Shown: positions 5,123 through 11,087, counted from the stretch's first letter. The stretch: DNA of 12,477 nucleotides from Candidatus Poribacteria bacterium (GCA_002729015.1 PBVO01000007.1:2447-14923), one strand, 5' to 3'. Notes: a model not told the origin generated them from the letters alone. Program-made: numbers and translations.

Positions 5123-5836
5123 ATGAGATATATAGATGTATTGTGTAGGAAGGGTGAAGAGTTTGGGTTAAAGGATTTGAAGGATGGGTATAGGCACAGG
5201 ATGTTGAGGAGTGTGGGGGAGATAAGTGAGTATATTGAATTGGAGTTATGTTTAAAGACATCAACGGATGTGGGTTTATTATTAGAGTTATGTGAGGGTG
5301 TGGAAGTGGATGGTATGGTGTTAGAGACGGGTACATACTATGGGGCGGCATCGATAGCGATGGCGATGTATTCGAAGATGATGGGTTTGGGTAGGGTGAT
5401 AACGATAGAGAGGGACATGGGAGAGGTTGGTGATTTGTGTTTGGAGGGGTTTGATTTAGGTTTAGGGGAGGGTTTTGGTTTGCATTTACCGAGCAGTTAT
5501 GGTGTGAGGAGGTGGTGCAATTTGATATATAACTGTGTAAGGTCGAATATAGGTGGGTGGTTGATACCGATAGGTTGTGATTCGTTATTGGCTTTAGATT
5601 TTTTGAGTCCAGTTTTAAGGATGTTGTATGTGGATGGGGGTCATAGTTATGAGGTTGCGAAGGGTGATATATTGGGTTATGGTGATATGTTGGTTAGTGG
5701 TGGTCTGATAGTGGTGGATGATTACAATGAGGGGCATATGGGTGTAATGAGGGCGGTTGATGAGGTGATGTTTGGTGGTGAGATGTTTACTTCGTGTGAG
5801 GTGGTGGGAAGCATGGTAAAAGGGGTGAAGGTATGA
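5123..5836 (+). CDS. Class I SAM-dependent methyltransferase (Methyltransf_24-like)
   Basis: A 237-residue soluble protein with the motifs of a class I (Rossmann-fold) methyltransferase of the Methyltransf_24/CmcI-like type. VLETGTYYG (66-74) is the glycine-rich SAM loop, VITIERD (92-98) ends in the acidic residue expected to bind the ribose, LYVDGGHSY (168-176) is the post-motif strand seen in this family, and GGLIVVDDY (193-201) with GVMRAVDEV (207-215) completes the fold. Members of the family act on small molecules or sugars; no DNA-methyltransferase catalytic motif such as DPPY or PCQ is present. The gene has no ribosome site and may be leaderless. It overlaps the next gene by ATGA. Codon use is extremely poor in C. 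Confidence 0.8.
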   Translation: MRYIDVLCRKGEEFGLKDLKDGYRHRMLRSVGEISEYIELELCLKTSTDVGLLLELCEGVEVDGMVLETGTYYGAASIAMAMYSKMMGLGRVITIERDMGEVGDLCLEGFDLGLGEGFGLHLPSSYGVRRWCNLIYNCVRSNIGGWLIPIGCDSLLALDFLSPVLRMLYVDGGHSYEVAKGDILGYGDMLVSGGLIVVDDYNEGHMGVMRAVDEVMFGGEMFTSCEVVGSMVKGVKV

Positions 5837-6159
5837 AGGAGTTGTGGATAACGGAGATATGGAGACATGGGGGGGATGGTTATAAGAATGTGGGTACGAG
5901 TAGTTATTGGTATGTGAGTAGGGTGAGTAATGGTTGGCAAGCGAGGATACAGGAGCGTGGGGGTAGTGGAAGGACGTTATACAGGGAGGTGTTTGATATT
6001 GAGGAGGATGCTGCGAGGGGTGCGGATAATTTTTTGTTAGGTAGATTTGGTTTAGAGGTGGTGAAGAGAGAGGGTTGGAGGTTGAATTTTTCTGAGGGTA
6101 TGGATTTGGTAGAGAGTTGTGTGGAGGGTGAGGTTCCGCAGATGGGGTTATTTGGATGA
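5833..6159 (+). CDS. AP2-like DNA-binding protein, 108 residues
   Basis: Residues about 25-87 resemble an AP2 domain: a strand-like YWYVSRV…GWQARIQE (25-41), a strand with LYREVFD (49-55), the helix signature EEDAARGADNFLL (57-69) matching the family's EEAARAYD helix, and the closing LNF (84-86). AP2 domains bind DNA; in bacteria and phages they are usually found in HNH homing endonucleases or alone. No HNH motif is present here. The start overlaps the stop of the methyltransferase (ATGA), and its own stop overlaps the start of the nuclease-like gene in the same way, so the three are translationally coupled. Partnership with the downstream nuclease is inference. Confidence 0.6.
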   Translation: MKELWITEIWRHGGDGYKNVGTSSYWYVSRVSNGWQARIQERGGSGRTLYREVFDIEEDAARGADNFLLGRFGLEVVKREGWRLNFSEGMDLVESCVEGEVPQMGLFG

Positions 6160-6737
6160 GTTGGGAGAAGTTTGGCAAGGATTTGGAGAGGGGTCGTGAG
6201 TTTGAGGATTATGTGAGTGAGAGGTTATGGGGTTTGGGTTTAGCGGTAATGATGTATGGTAGTAGGAAGTATCAGGACAAGGGAGAGAGTTTGAATGGTG
6301 TGGAGATAAAGTATGAGGGTGTATTTAGGAGGACGAGGAGGTTGTATATTGAGTGTAGGCAGGAGAAGAGTGGTGGATGGGAGTTAAGTGGTGCGTTTAG
6401 GAGGGATAATACGTGGTTATGGGTGATAGGGGACTATGAGGGTTTTTATTTATTTACGAAGGTGGACTTGCAGATGATGCATGGGAGTGATGATGGGTTA
6501 TGGCAGACGGAAATATTTGATGAGGCGAACACGAGGAACACGAGTGGATATTTTTTGCCGATAGAGGTTGCGAACTATATGTGTGTGGACTATGTTAGTT
6601 CTGGGAGTCAGGGTTTGGGTGTTTATGGTATGGAGAGGGATTTTGCGATGACGAGGATGGTGAGGGGTAAGTTGGCGAAGGGTGAGAATCCGTTATGGGA
6701 TTTATTGGTGGGGGTTGACCATCGCAGCACGGGATAG
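6156..6737 (+). CDS. PD-(D/E)XK-like nuclease family protein, 193 residues
   Basis: The N-terminal part resembles a PD-(D/E)XK nuclease fold: an acidic helix (GREFEDYVSERL, 13-24), D41 and E44 in a QDKGES segment, then GVEIK (48-52) with the E-x-K pair, and LYIECRQEK (63-71) as the next strand. The following SGAFRRDNTWLWVIGDY (78-94) completes a layout I recall from unassigned phage proteins with a G-(I/V)-EIK…LYIE…DNTWL pattern. Activity (resolvase, repair or restriction type) cannot be assigned. It is the third gene of an ATGA-coupled trio with the methyltransferase and AP2-like genes. Length is normal for a single-domain nuclease; the C-terminus has no recognised motif. Confidence 0.6.
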   Translation: MSWEKFGKDLERGREFEDYVSERLWGLGLAVMMYGSRKYQDKGESLNGVEIKYEGVFRRTRRLYIECRQEKSGGWELSGAFRRDNTWLWVIGDYEGFYLFTKVDLQMMHGSDDGLWQTEIFDEANTRNTSGYFLPIEVANYMCVDYVSSGSQGLGVYGMERDFAMTRMVRGKLAKGENPLWDLLVGVDHRSTG

Positions 6738-6765
6738 AGATTTGTTTACAGGAGGAGCATTGGTA

Positions 6766-6963
6766 ATGGGAGTGGACAAAGATGAATTGGTTAGATTGAT
6801 GGCAGAAGGGACACTTCATAGTTCTGTCAGGTTATTGAAGAGGGAGTGTAGGGAGTTGAAGGATTGTGTGGATAATCGTTTAGACATACTGGAGATAAAG
6901 ATGAGGTTGAGGAGTGTATCATTTTTATGTGAGAGTATATTATCAGATTTGGGTGAGGAGTAG
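6766..6963 (+). CDS. Small helical protein of unknown function, 65 residues
   Basis: No family is recognised. The ATG at 6766 is chosen because GGAGGA lies about nine bases upstream; an in-frame ATG at 6682 lies inside the preceding gene without a ribosome site. The protein starts MGVDKDELVRLMAEG and continues as a charged, leucine-rich helix with heptad-like spacing (…SVRLLKRECRELKDCVDNRLDILEIK split over residues 20-45), suggesting a small coiled coil. GAGGAG near its end is the ribosome site of the next, tiny membrane-protein gene, so the two are in one transcript. Confidence 0.65.
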   Translation: MGVDKDELVRLMAEGTLHSSVRLLKRECRELKDCVDNRLDILEIKMRLRSVSFLCESILSDLGEE

Positions 6964-6967
6964 TGAT

Positions 6968-7045
6968 ATGAAATGGGTTTTCAGTCTGGTGTTAGGTGTG
7001 ATATTATCGTTATTACTGATGTTGTTAGTGGGAAATTTGTGGTGA
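6968..7045 (+). CDS. Tiny single-pass membrane protein, 25 residues
   Basis: A 26-codon frame starting MKWVFSLVLGV and ending VGNLW, almost entirely hydrophobic after a Lys at position 2, so one membrane helix. GAGGAG (6955-6960) sits seven bases before the ATG, and the frame fits between two well-supported genes. C-poor codon use (GTG, TTA, ATA) matches its neighbours. Function unknown; phage micro-proteins of this shape include lysis or envelope-acting factors, but nothing here proves it. Confidence 0.6.
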   Translation: MKWVFSLVLGVILSLLLMLLVGNLW

Positions 7046-7057
7046 TGAGGATTACTT

Positions 7058-7510
7058 ATGAATCAGAAGATGAAGGGGTTGGGTTTTGAGGCTGTAAGGT
7101 CGGGTAAGGGTAGTAATTACATAACGATAAACGATTTGGGTGTGATATCATTTTCTGGTCGATTGAGGAGGGAGTTAAATATAAAGAGGACGGAGAGTTG
7201 TTGTATTTATTTTAATGAGGAAGAGGGTGTATTGGGTTTGCATATTGGAACATTTAACAGGAAGAAAAATAAGGAATATGAGGGTATAGCCTTACAGATA
7301 AACAGGGCGGATACGACGGTAAGGGCGAGGGAGCAGTTGGCTAATATAGAGGATGAATATAGGGGTTATAGGTTGATACCGTCAGAGGGTGTGAGTAAGA
7401 AGTTAGAGGATGTAGAGGTTGAGAATGTAGCGGAGCCACCAGACCCGCATTCAAGGATGGTTTTGGTGGCGATAAAAAGAGACAAGGTTCCTTTTAGGGG
7501 AGGAAAATAA
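7058..7510 (+). CDS. Unknown protein with faint AbrB-like N-terminus, 150 residues
   Basis: Residues 20-60 (YITIN…GVISFSGRLRRELNIK…CCIYFNEEEGVLGLHIG) have the strand-loop-strand rhythm of a SpoVT/AbrB-type swapped-hairpin DNA-binding domain, but the conserved IP and GD positions are missing, so this is only a suggestion. The second half is charged and probably helical or flexible, ending in a basic tail (KRDKVPFRGGK). GAGG (7047-7050) lies seven bases before the ATG. It belongs to the tightly packed rightward operon, three bases before the next gene. Confidence 0.7.
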   Translation: MNQKMKGLGFEAVRSGKGSNYITINDLGVISFSGRLRRELNIKRTESCCIYFNEEEGVLGLHIGTFNRKKNKEYEGIALQINRADTTVRAREQLANIEDEYRGYRLIPSEGVSKKLEDVEVENVAEPPDPHSRMVLVAIKRDKVPFRGGK

Positions 7511-7513
7511 GTT

Positions 7514-7756
7514 ATGGGAAAGAATTTACCTATATTGACATGGAATGGAAGGATTTTATCAGATGAGGAAGTTGAGTATCAACTATCGAGTGTATCATCT
7601 TCTGATGATTCTAAGGAATTTAACCCGATATCATTAAAAGATTTTATGTCATTAACGAAAGAGGAGTTATTGGAGATGGAGTTAAGTAGTTCGAACATGC
7701 CGTTAAGGGAGAGGAAGTTATTGGAGAAGGAGAGAGATTCATTGAAGGGGGGTTAA
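7514..7756 (+). CDS. Small acidic protein of unknown function, 80 residues
   Basis: No family is recognised. A strong GGGGAGGAAAA ribosome site overlaps the end of the preceding gene. The protein begins MGKNLPILTWNGRILS, has a Ser/Asp-rich linker (SSVSSSDDSKE) and two Leu/Glu-rich helices (LTKEELLEMEL, LRERKLLEKERDSL). The composition suggests a soluble, partly disordered adaptor-like protein. It is followed after four bases by the next gene. Confidence 0.65.
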   Translation: MGKNLPILTWNGRILSDEEVEYQLSSVSSSDDSKEFNPISLKDFMSLTKEELLEMELSSSNMPLRERKLLEKERDSLKGG

Positions 7757-7760
7757 TAGT

Positions 7761-7958
7761 ATGGAAAGGATAAGGGAGACATCAATTACATCGAGGTGGG
7801 TAGAATTTCATGTAATGCGTAGGGATTTGATTTATAAGGATGTAACAATAGAGGAGTTGGAGGAGGCGATAGGGTTAGCGGTACAGGAGATGAGGTTAGA
7901 TTTTGCGGATATTTTGAATGAGTATTTGATATCTTTACGCAAGGAGTCTGATTTGTGA
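7761..7958 (+). CDS. Small helical protein of unknown function, 65 residues
   Basis: No family is recognised. GAAGGGGGG (7744-7752) at the end of the preceding gene serves as the ribosome site. The sequence is charged and helical (VTIEELEEAIGLAVQEM, then DFADILNEYLISLRKE). AAGGAG within its last codons is the ribosome site for the GTG-started membrane micro-protein whose start codon overlaps its stop codon (GTGA). Confidence 0.65.
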   Translation: MERIRETSITSRWVEFHVMRRDLIYKDVTIEELEEAIGLAVQEMRLDFADILNEYLISLRKESDL

Positions 7959-8047
7959 GGGAGTTGGTGGCACAAATTGCAATGATAGGGTTAGCGATAT
8001 TGTTTTTGGGTTTACTGACCTTCTTGTGGTGGAGTTGGTTCTTTTGA
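7955..8047 (+). CDS. Tiny single-pass membrane protein with GTG start, 30 residues
   Basis: Starts at GTG 7955, overlapping the previous stop as GTGA, with AAGGAG (7941-7946) eight bases upstream. The product begins M-R-E-L-V-A-Q, continues as one hydrophobic helix (IAMIGLAILFLGLLTF) and ends in an aromatic cluster, LWWSWFF. Codon use fits the operon. Its last 36 bases overlap the end of the minus-strand gene 8012-8347. Function unknown. Confidence 0.6.
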   Translation: MRELVAQIAMIGLAILFLGLLTFLWWSWFF

Positions 8048-8347
8048 GGAGGAGTAGGCGTAGAAAAGGATGCAGTAATTAATAATGTCGAGTACTGCGT
8101 CCTGGTACGATTCGTTATCAACTTTAAGTTCACCGATATTGGCAAAGGTGGAGAGTCGTGAAAGTTTGTCACATATCCTGACAAGGAATCCTTGTTCTGT
8201 GGTGCAGATACCCATAGCTTCAGAGCGTGTGAAGTTAGAGAACGGGTTATCATCCCTCCCTGTATAATCGTGATTTTTTTGTTTCATAATTTCTAGTGCT
8301 TGCTGGCATATCTCTTGATGCAGTTGAAAAAGTTCTTTTCGATTCAT
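8012..8347 (-). CDS. DUF1599 (nucleotide modification associated domain 1)-like protein
   Basis: A 111-residue protein matching the DUF1599 pattern as I know it: an N-terminal helix (HQEICQQALEIMKQ), KNHDYT (24-29), DDNPFSNF (32-39), a G-containing turn, RICDKLSRL (57-65) and ESYQDAVLDIINYC (79-92). The acidic and basic residues in these blocks resemble the all-alpha NTP-pyrophosphohydrolase (MazG-like) layout. The family occurs in phages and is linked with modified nucleotide metabolism, but its reaction is not firmly established. It is the only minus-strand gene in the right part and is divergent from thyX, 85 bases away. No strong ribosome site precedes the ATG; the start was chosen because the N-terminal helix is part of the family pattern. 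Confidence 0.75.
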   Translation of the reverse strand: MNRKELFQLHQEICQQALEIMKQKNHDYTGRDDNPFSNFTRSEAMGICTTEQGFLVRICDKLSRLSTFANIGELKVDNESYQDAVLDIINYCILFYAYSSSKEPTPPQEGQ

Positions 8348-8379
8348 ATTTTGGTGCTGGATATATCGGATTGACCTAG

Positions 8380-8396
8380 TTATAATATCATAATAT
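8380..8396. promoter_or_regulatory. AT-rich promoter element between two divergent genes
   Basis: TTATAATATCATAATAT, containing TATAAT (8381-8386) on the plus strand toward thyX; the reverse strand is also -10-like toward the DUF1599 gene. The identical 17 bases recur at 11848-11864 just before gene 11863-12270. No -35 is evident at the usual distance. Confidence 0.5.
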
Positions 8397-8432
8397 CATT
8401 TAGTTTAGTAAAAAGTAAGAGGAAAGGGTGGA

Positions 8433-9056
8433 ATGGTAAAATTATTGGATAGTATGGGGGATGATTTAACGGTTGTCAATGCGGCTAGGGTCAGTTTTGG
8501 GAAAAAGAAGAAGAATTTTACGGATGGTGATGCTAGGTTGATAAAGTATTTGGCGAGGCATAATCATTGGACACCGTTTGGGCATGTCAGTTTACAGTTT
8601 CACATTAAGGCACCGATATTTGTGGCTAGGCAATTGGTTAAGCATCAGGTGGGTTTGGTTTGGAATGAGATAAGTAGGAGATATGTGGATACGGAGCCAG
8701 AGTATCATATGCCTGAGGGTTGGAGGGCTAGGGTAAAAGATAAGAAGCAGGGCAGTGACCCAGACTTAGAGGTTGTCAATATGTTTACGAGTGAGTATCC
8801 GCACTTTTTGAAGGTGGCAACTAATTTGTACAACAAGATGTTGGATAGTGATGTTTGTCCTGAACAGGCGAGGATGGTGTTACCACAATCATTGATGACT
8901 GAGTGGTATTGGAGTGGAACATTGATGGCGTTTGCGAGGGTGTGTAATTTGAGGTCTAAGCCTGATGCTCAGTATGAGACGAGGGTTATTTCGGATGAGA
9001 TAGATAGCTTGGCATCAGCGGTAGCTCCAGTTTCATGGGAGGAGTTGAGGGGTTAA
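8433..9056 (+). CDS. thyX: Flavin-dependent thymidylate synthase ThyX
   Basis: Converts dUMP to dTMP using methylene-tetrahydrofolate, FAD and NADPH, in the cytoplasm. The 207-residue length is normal. Seen: N44-H45-W46-T47-P48-F49-G50-H51, the segment equivalent to the HxSPFEH block; the ThyX signature region RQLVKHQVGLVWNEISRRY (66-84), where the usual RHR is replaced by KHQ, a change I associate with some phage-type enzymes; EQARMVLP (144-151); and CNLR…AQYETR (171-184), which carries conserved dUMP-binding residues. An AGAGGAAAGGG ribosome site lies just before the ATG. The stop codon is followed three bases later by a zinc-ribbon gene. Together with the DUF1599-like gene it forms a nucleotide-metabolism pair, typical of phages that raise their own dTMP supply or make altered pyrimidines. 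Confidence 0.95.
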   Translation: MVKLLDSMGDDLTVVNAARVSFGKKKKNFTDGDARLIKYLARHNHWTPFGHVSLQFHIKAPIFVARQLVKHQVGLVWNEISRRYVDTEPEYHMPEGWRARVKDKKQGSDPDLEVVNMFTSEYPHFLKVATNLYNKMLDSDVCPEQARMVLPQSLMTEWYWSGTLMAFARVCNLRSKPDAQYETRVISDEIDSLASAVAPVSWEELRG

Positions 9057-9059
9057 TTT

Positions 9060-9245
9060 ATGGTTATTGGTGCCAATCTTTATGAGTACTTGTGTACAGG
9101 TTGTTCTTATAGGTGGAGTGAGGAGAGGACTGAGGTGTCTAAGAATGTGCCTAGGTACAGTCCGTGTCCAAGTTGTAAGGTGTCTGAGAATATAGAAATT
9201 TTAGGTCTGGTGTGTGAGTCTGAGCTGGATGAATCCAAGGAATAA
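9060..9245 (+). CDS. Small zinc-ribbon protein, 61 residues
   Basis: Two knuckles, C12-T-G-C15 and C36-P-S-C39, spaced as in a rubredoxin-like zinc ribbon, with an aromatic strand YRWSE following the first. The rest is a short acidic tail. GAGGGG (9047-9052) is the ribosome site. It follows thyX by three bases and precedes another small Cys-pair protein, so the three are co-transcribed. Target unknown; DNA, RNA or protein binding is possible. Confidence 0.75.
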   Translation: MVIGANLYEYLCTGCSYRWSEERTEVSKNVPRYSPCPSCKVSENIEILGLVCESELDESKE

Positions 9246-9256
9246 GGGGTATCCTG

Positions 9257-9481
9257 ATGGACACAAACGAGTTGTTGGAAAAGATAGGTTATTATTGGCG
9301 TTGTGGTTGTGACGAGGATAATGTGATGGCAACTTGGTACGAAAATGTTTGTGATAGGTGTGGCTTTTTTGTCAGTGATGATTCTGAGTCTGTGAATATG
9401 GATGAGGTTGTGAAGGAGCTGGAGAGGGATGGTAGGTTAAGGGGTTCAGTAAAAGAGTTTTTTAAGTTAGCCAATAGTTAA
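9257..9481 (+). CDS. Small zinc-binding protein, 74 residues
   Basis: A likely zinc site is formed by C16-G-C18 and C32-D-R-C35 around a 13-residue loop; the first knuckle is CxC rather than CxxC. The C-terminal half is an acidic helix (MDEVVKELERDGRL) followed by a short basic helix. AAGGGG (9244-9249) lies seven bases before the ATG. It is the last gene of the thyX group: a hairpin begins three bases after its stop. Confidence 0.7.
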   Translation: MDTNELLEKIGYYWRCGCDEDNVMATWYENVCDRCGFFVSDDSESVNMDEVVKELERDGRLRGSVKEFFKLANS

Positions 9482-9483
9482 AA

Positions 9484-9520
9484 AAGCCTGTGCTATATTT
9501 GGAGTTTATAGCACAAGCTT
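9484..9520 (+). terminator. Hairpin after the thyX operon
   Basis: AAGC-c-TGTGCTATA (9484-9497) pairs with TATAGCACA-a-GCTT (9507-9520) around a nine-base loop, 13 pairs and one mismatch. It starts three bases after the stop codon of 9257-9481. No U-run follows (CCTTAAGG comes next), so it may be an RNA-end-stabilising hairpin or the first stem of the RNA downstream. Confidence 0.6.
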
Positions 9521-9534
9521 CCTTAAGGAGACAT

Positions 9535-9696
9535 GACGGGATATGTCCAATCCCGTCAATTAATGTCAGATTATCCACTCTGCAATACACGTAGGATTGA
9601 GTGGTCGGAGATTTTCCGTCGCTACAGAACACCTAAAAGCTGAGAAGCGTGCAACTAGGTGCATCAGATTCGCTTATCCGATTACCTGATTTTTTT
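9535..9696 (+). ncRNA. Candidate structured RNA with intrinsic terminator
   Basis: Five consecutive stems and no convincing gene: GACGGGAT/ATCCCGTC (9535-9557, seven-base loop); CCACTC/GAGTGG (9575-9604); CGGA/TCCG (9606-9618); CACCTA/TAGGTG (9630-9661) enclosing GCT-GAGA-AGC with a GNRA-type tetraloop (9639-9648); and ATCAG/CTGAT (9663-9690) with an inner TCG/CGA, followed directly by seven T's. The last is a reasonable intrinsic terminator. Base composition is balanced and contrasts with the C-poor genes around it. No known RNA family is recognised. Confidence 0.55.
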
Positions 9697-9731
9697 ATTA
9701 TATCACTATGATATATAATGTCAAGTGAATG

Positions 9732-9804
9732 GGGTCAAGGCTAATGAAGTTTTGGCTATTAATGAACCACAGCTGGTGGTTATTGGTTGGTGTAACCTTG
9801 ACCC
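9732..9804. promoter_or_regulatory. Inverted repeat GGGTCAAGG…CCTTGACCC, likely operator
   Basis: GGGTCAAGG (9732-9740) and CCTTGACCC (9796-9804) are exact inverted copies. Between them AACCAC (9765-9770) pairs with GTGGTT (9776-9781), extended by AAT/ATT. The right arm ends nine bases before the TATAAT of the regulator pair, where a repressor would block transcription. Autoregulation by the HTH protein of gene 9851-10489 is inference. Confidence 0.5.
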
Positions 9805-9812
9805 GTTTGTAG

Positions 9813-9818
9813 TATAAT
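9813..9818 (+). promoter_or_regulatory. -10 element upstream of the regulator pair
   Basis: TATAAT with no convincing -35. The predicted start of transcription is near 9825, leaving a short leader with the AAGGAGG ribosome site of gene 9851-10489. Confidence 0.5.
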
Positions 9819-9850
9819 ATATTTTGACATTAAGTTCAAGGAGGGGGTTG

Positions 9851-10489
9851 ATGGCTTCTGAGGGTAAGAAAGAGTGGGTTACGTTAAGTGAGGCGGCAAA
9901 GAGGTATGACAGGGGTGTTTCAACTATAAATAGTTGGTTGTCATACCCAGGTGTCATTTCTGAAAAGAGGAAGAATAAGTGGTATGTGGTAATTGGAACC
10001 CTAGAAGATATCAGCAAGAAGTCGCACAAGAAGTTTAGGTTAAGAAATACGTATAAGGGTGTTGATTTTTTATCTGATGAGAAGTGTCCTGTTTGTGGCA
10101 GTCGTGATTGGAGAAGGTCGGGGTATATGGAGTTGTCATCAGGTTACAGGAAGATAAAGTTGCAATGTGGTGACAATATTTGTGGTAGGTATTGGTCTGT
10201 TCCTATGCCAGACAGTTTGCAAGAAGAGGATAGAAATAGGAGGAAGGTAAAAAAGGTAAAGTTAGTTTCTAGGAAGTCTGAGGTGGATGATACGGATACA
10301 CCAGAAAGGGTTATTTCGGATAGGAAGTTGTATGTCAAGGAGTTCATAGATAAAGGGATGAGCATGAGGGTGGTCTTGTCAGTATTTGGGCCAAAGCTGA
10401 GAGATGAAGTTAAGGGTTATTACTTAGAATTGAAAAGAGAGTTTAATAAAAAGAAAGAGGAGATAGAGGCGACAGATGTCGAAGGATAA
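9851..10489 (+). CDS. HTH plus zinc-ribbon protein, first of a tandem pair
   Basis: A 212-residue protein. The ATG at 9851 is chosen because AAGGAGG lies six bases before it and because it brings all four zinc cysteines into the same residue numbers as the downstream paralogue. Residues about 8-50 form an excisionase/MerR-type winged helix-turn-helix (WVTLSEAAKRYDRGVSTINSW…NKWYVV). Residues 79-115 form a zinc ribbon (C79-P-V-C82, C106-x4-C111) with the motif RRSGY and CGRYW. A basic linker (RRKVKKVKLVSRK) and a C-terminal block (DRKLYVKEFIDKG…VFGPKLRDEV) follow. It is likely a DNA-binding regulator. It overlaps the paralogue by 14 bases. Confidence 0.75.
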   Translation: MASEGKKEWVTLSEAAKRYDRGVSTINSWLSYPGVISEKRKNKWYVVIGTLEDISKKSHKKFRLRNTYKGVDFLSDEKCPVCGSRDWRRSGYMELSSGYRKIKLQCGDNICGRYWSVPMPDSLQEEDRNRRKVKKVKLVSRKSEVDDTDTPERVISDRKLYVKEFIDKGMSMRVVLSVFGPKLRDEVKGYYLELKREFNKKKEEIEATDVEG

Positions 10490-11087
10490 TTTTTTAGAGG
10501 TTAAAGAAGCTTGTGATGAGGTTGGTAGGCCTCTTACAACAGTTAGGCAATGGTTAAGGGATGGTCGTGTTAAAAGTTGGAAACATGAGGGTAGGTGGTA
10601 TGTTGATGTTGATGATTTGAGGAATTTCAGTTTGCATTCTGAAGTTAGGGTGCAAGCTAAAACTACTTATAAGGGGATATCAACTAAAGAAGAGTTGGAG
10701 TCTCAATCTTGTCCACGTTGTAGTAGTAGTGTATGGGAGCGTTCAGGATATACGGATGTCTCTAATGGTGAAGTTAATATAGTTTTACTGTGCAAAAATG
10801 ATGTCTGTGGTAGGCGTTGGAGTATCAGAGTTGACAAGAATTCTGAGTTGCTAAACAAGAGACGTGCTTATCGTAGGGGTGTTAGGCATTATGGTTCATC
10901 TAGGATGGGCATGCATTTGGATGATGATGACCAAAGGGTTCAGGATGACAGGAAAAGGTTTGTAGGCGAATTTATTGATGAAGGTTATGATTTAGAGAAG
11001 ATTCTGCAAATATTTGGCGAAAAAGTTCATGATGATGTCAGGATTCATTATAGATATTTTATGGATAAAAAAAGCGTTACTGCATAA
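10476..11087 (+). CDS. HTH plus zinc-ribbon protein, second of a tandem pair
   Basis: A 203-residue paralogue of the upstream protein with the same order of parts: an N-terminal helix-turn-helix (EACDEVGRPLTTVRQWLRDG…GRWYVDVDDL), the zinc ribbon C79-P-R-C82/C106-x4-C111 with ERSGY and CGRRW, and the C-terminal block DRKRFVGEFIDEG…IFGEKVHDDV. Here the linker holds an acidic run (LDDDDQ). The HTH is closer to the excisionase/MerR pattern (TTVRQWL + WYVDVDDL) than in the first copy. GAGG (10466-10469) lies six bases before the ATG, inside the preceding gene. The pair probably arose by duplication and may act as a heteromer. Confidence 0.78.
   Translation: MSKDNFLEVKEACDEVGRPLTTVRQWLRDGRVKSWKHEGRWYVDVDDLRNFSLHSEVRVQAKTTYKGISTKEELESQSCPRCSSSVWERSGYTDVSNGEVNIVLLCKNDVCGRRWSIRVDKNSELLNKRRAYRRGVRHYGSSRMGMHLDDDDQRVQDDRKRFVGEFIDEGYDLEKILQIFGEKVHDDVRIHYRYFMDKKSVTA

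Noticed and set aside
5121..6178. Long minus-strand frames in the methyltransferase to AP2 region
   Set aside because: They are shadows caused by the C-poor opposite strand; products are improbable mixes of Pro, His, Thr and Ser.
7786..8253. Minus-strand frame of 155 codons
   Set aside because: It overlaps well-supported genes on both strands and has the same shadow composition.
9571..9579. DnaA-box-like TTATCCACT
   Set aside because: A single imperfect box inside a structured RNA candidate is not evidence of an origin.
9533..9640. 34-codon frame with AAGGAG two bases before ATG
   Set aside because: Spacing is too short, codon use is unlike the neighbours, and the sequence forms clean RNA stems.
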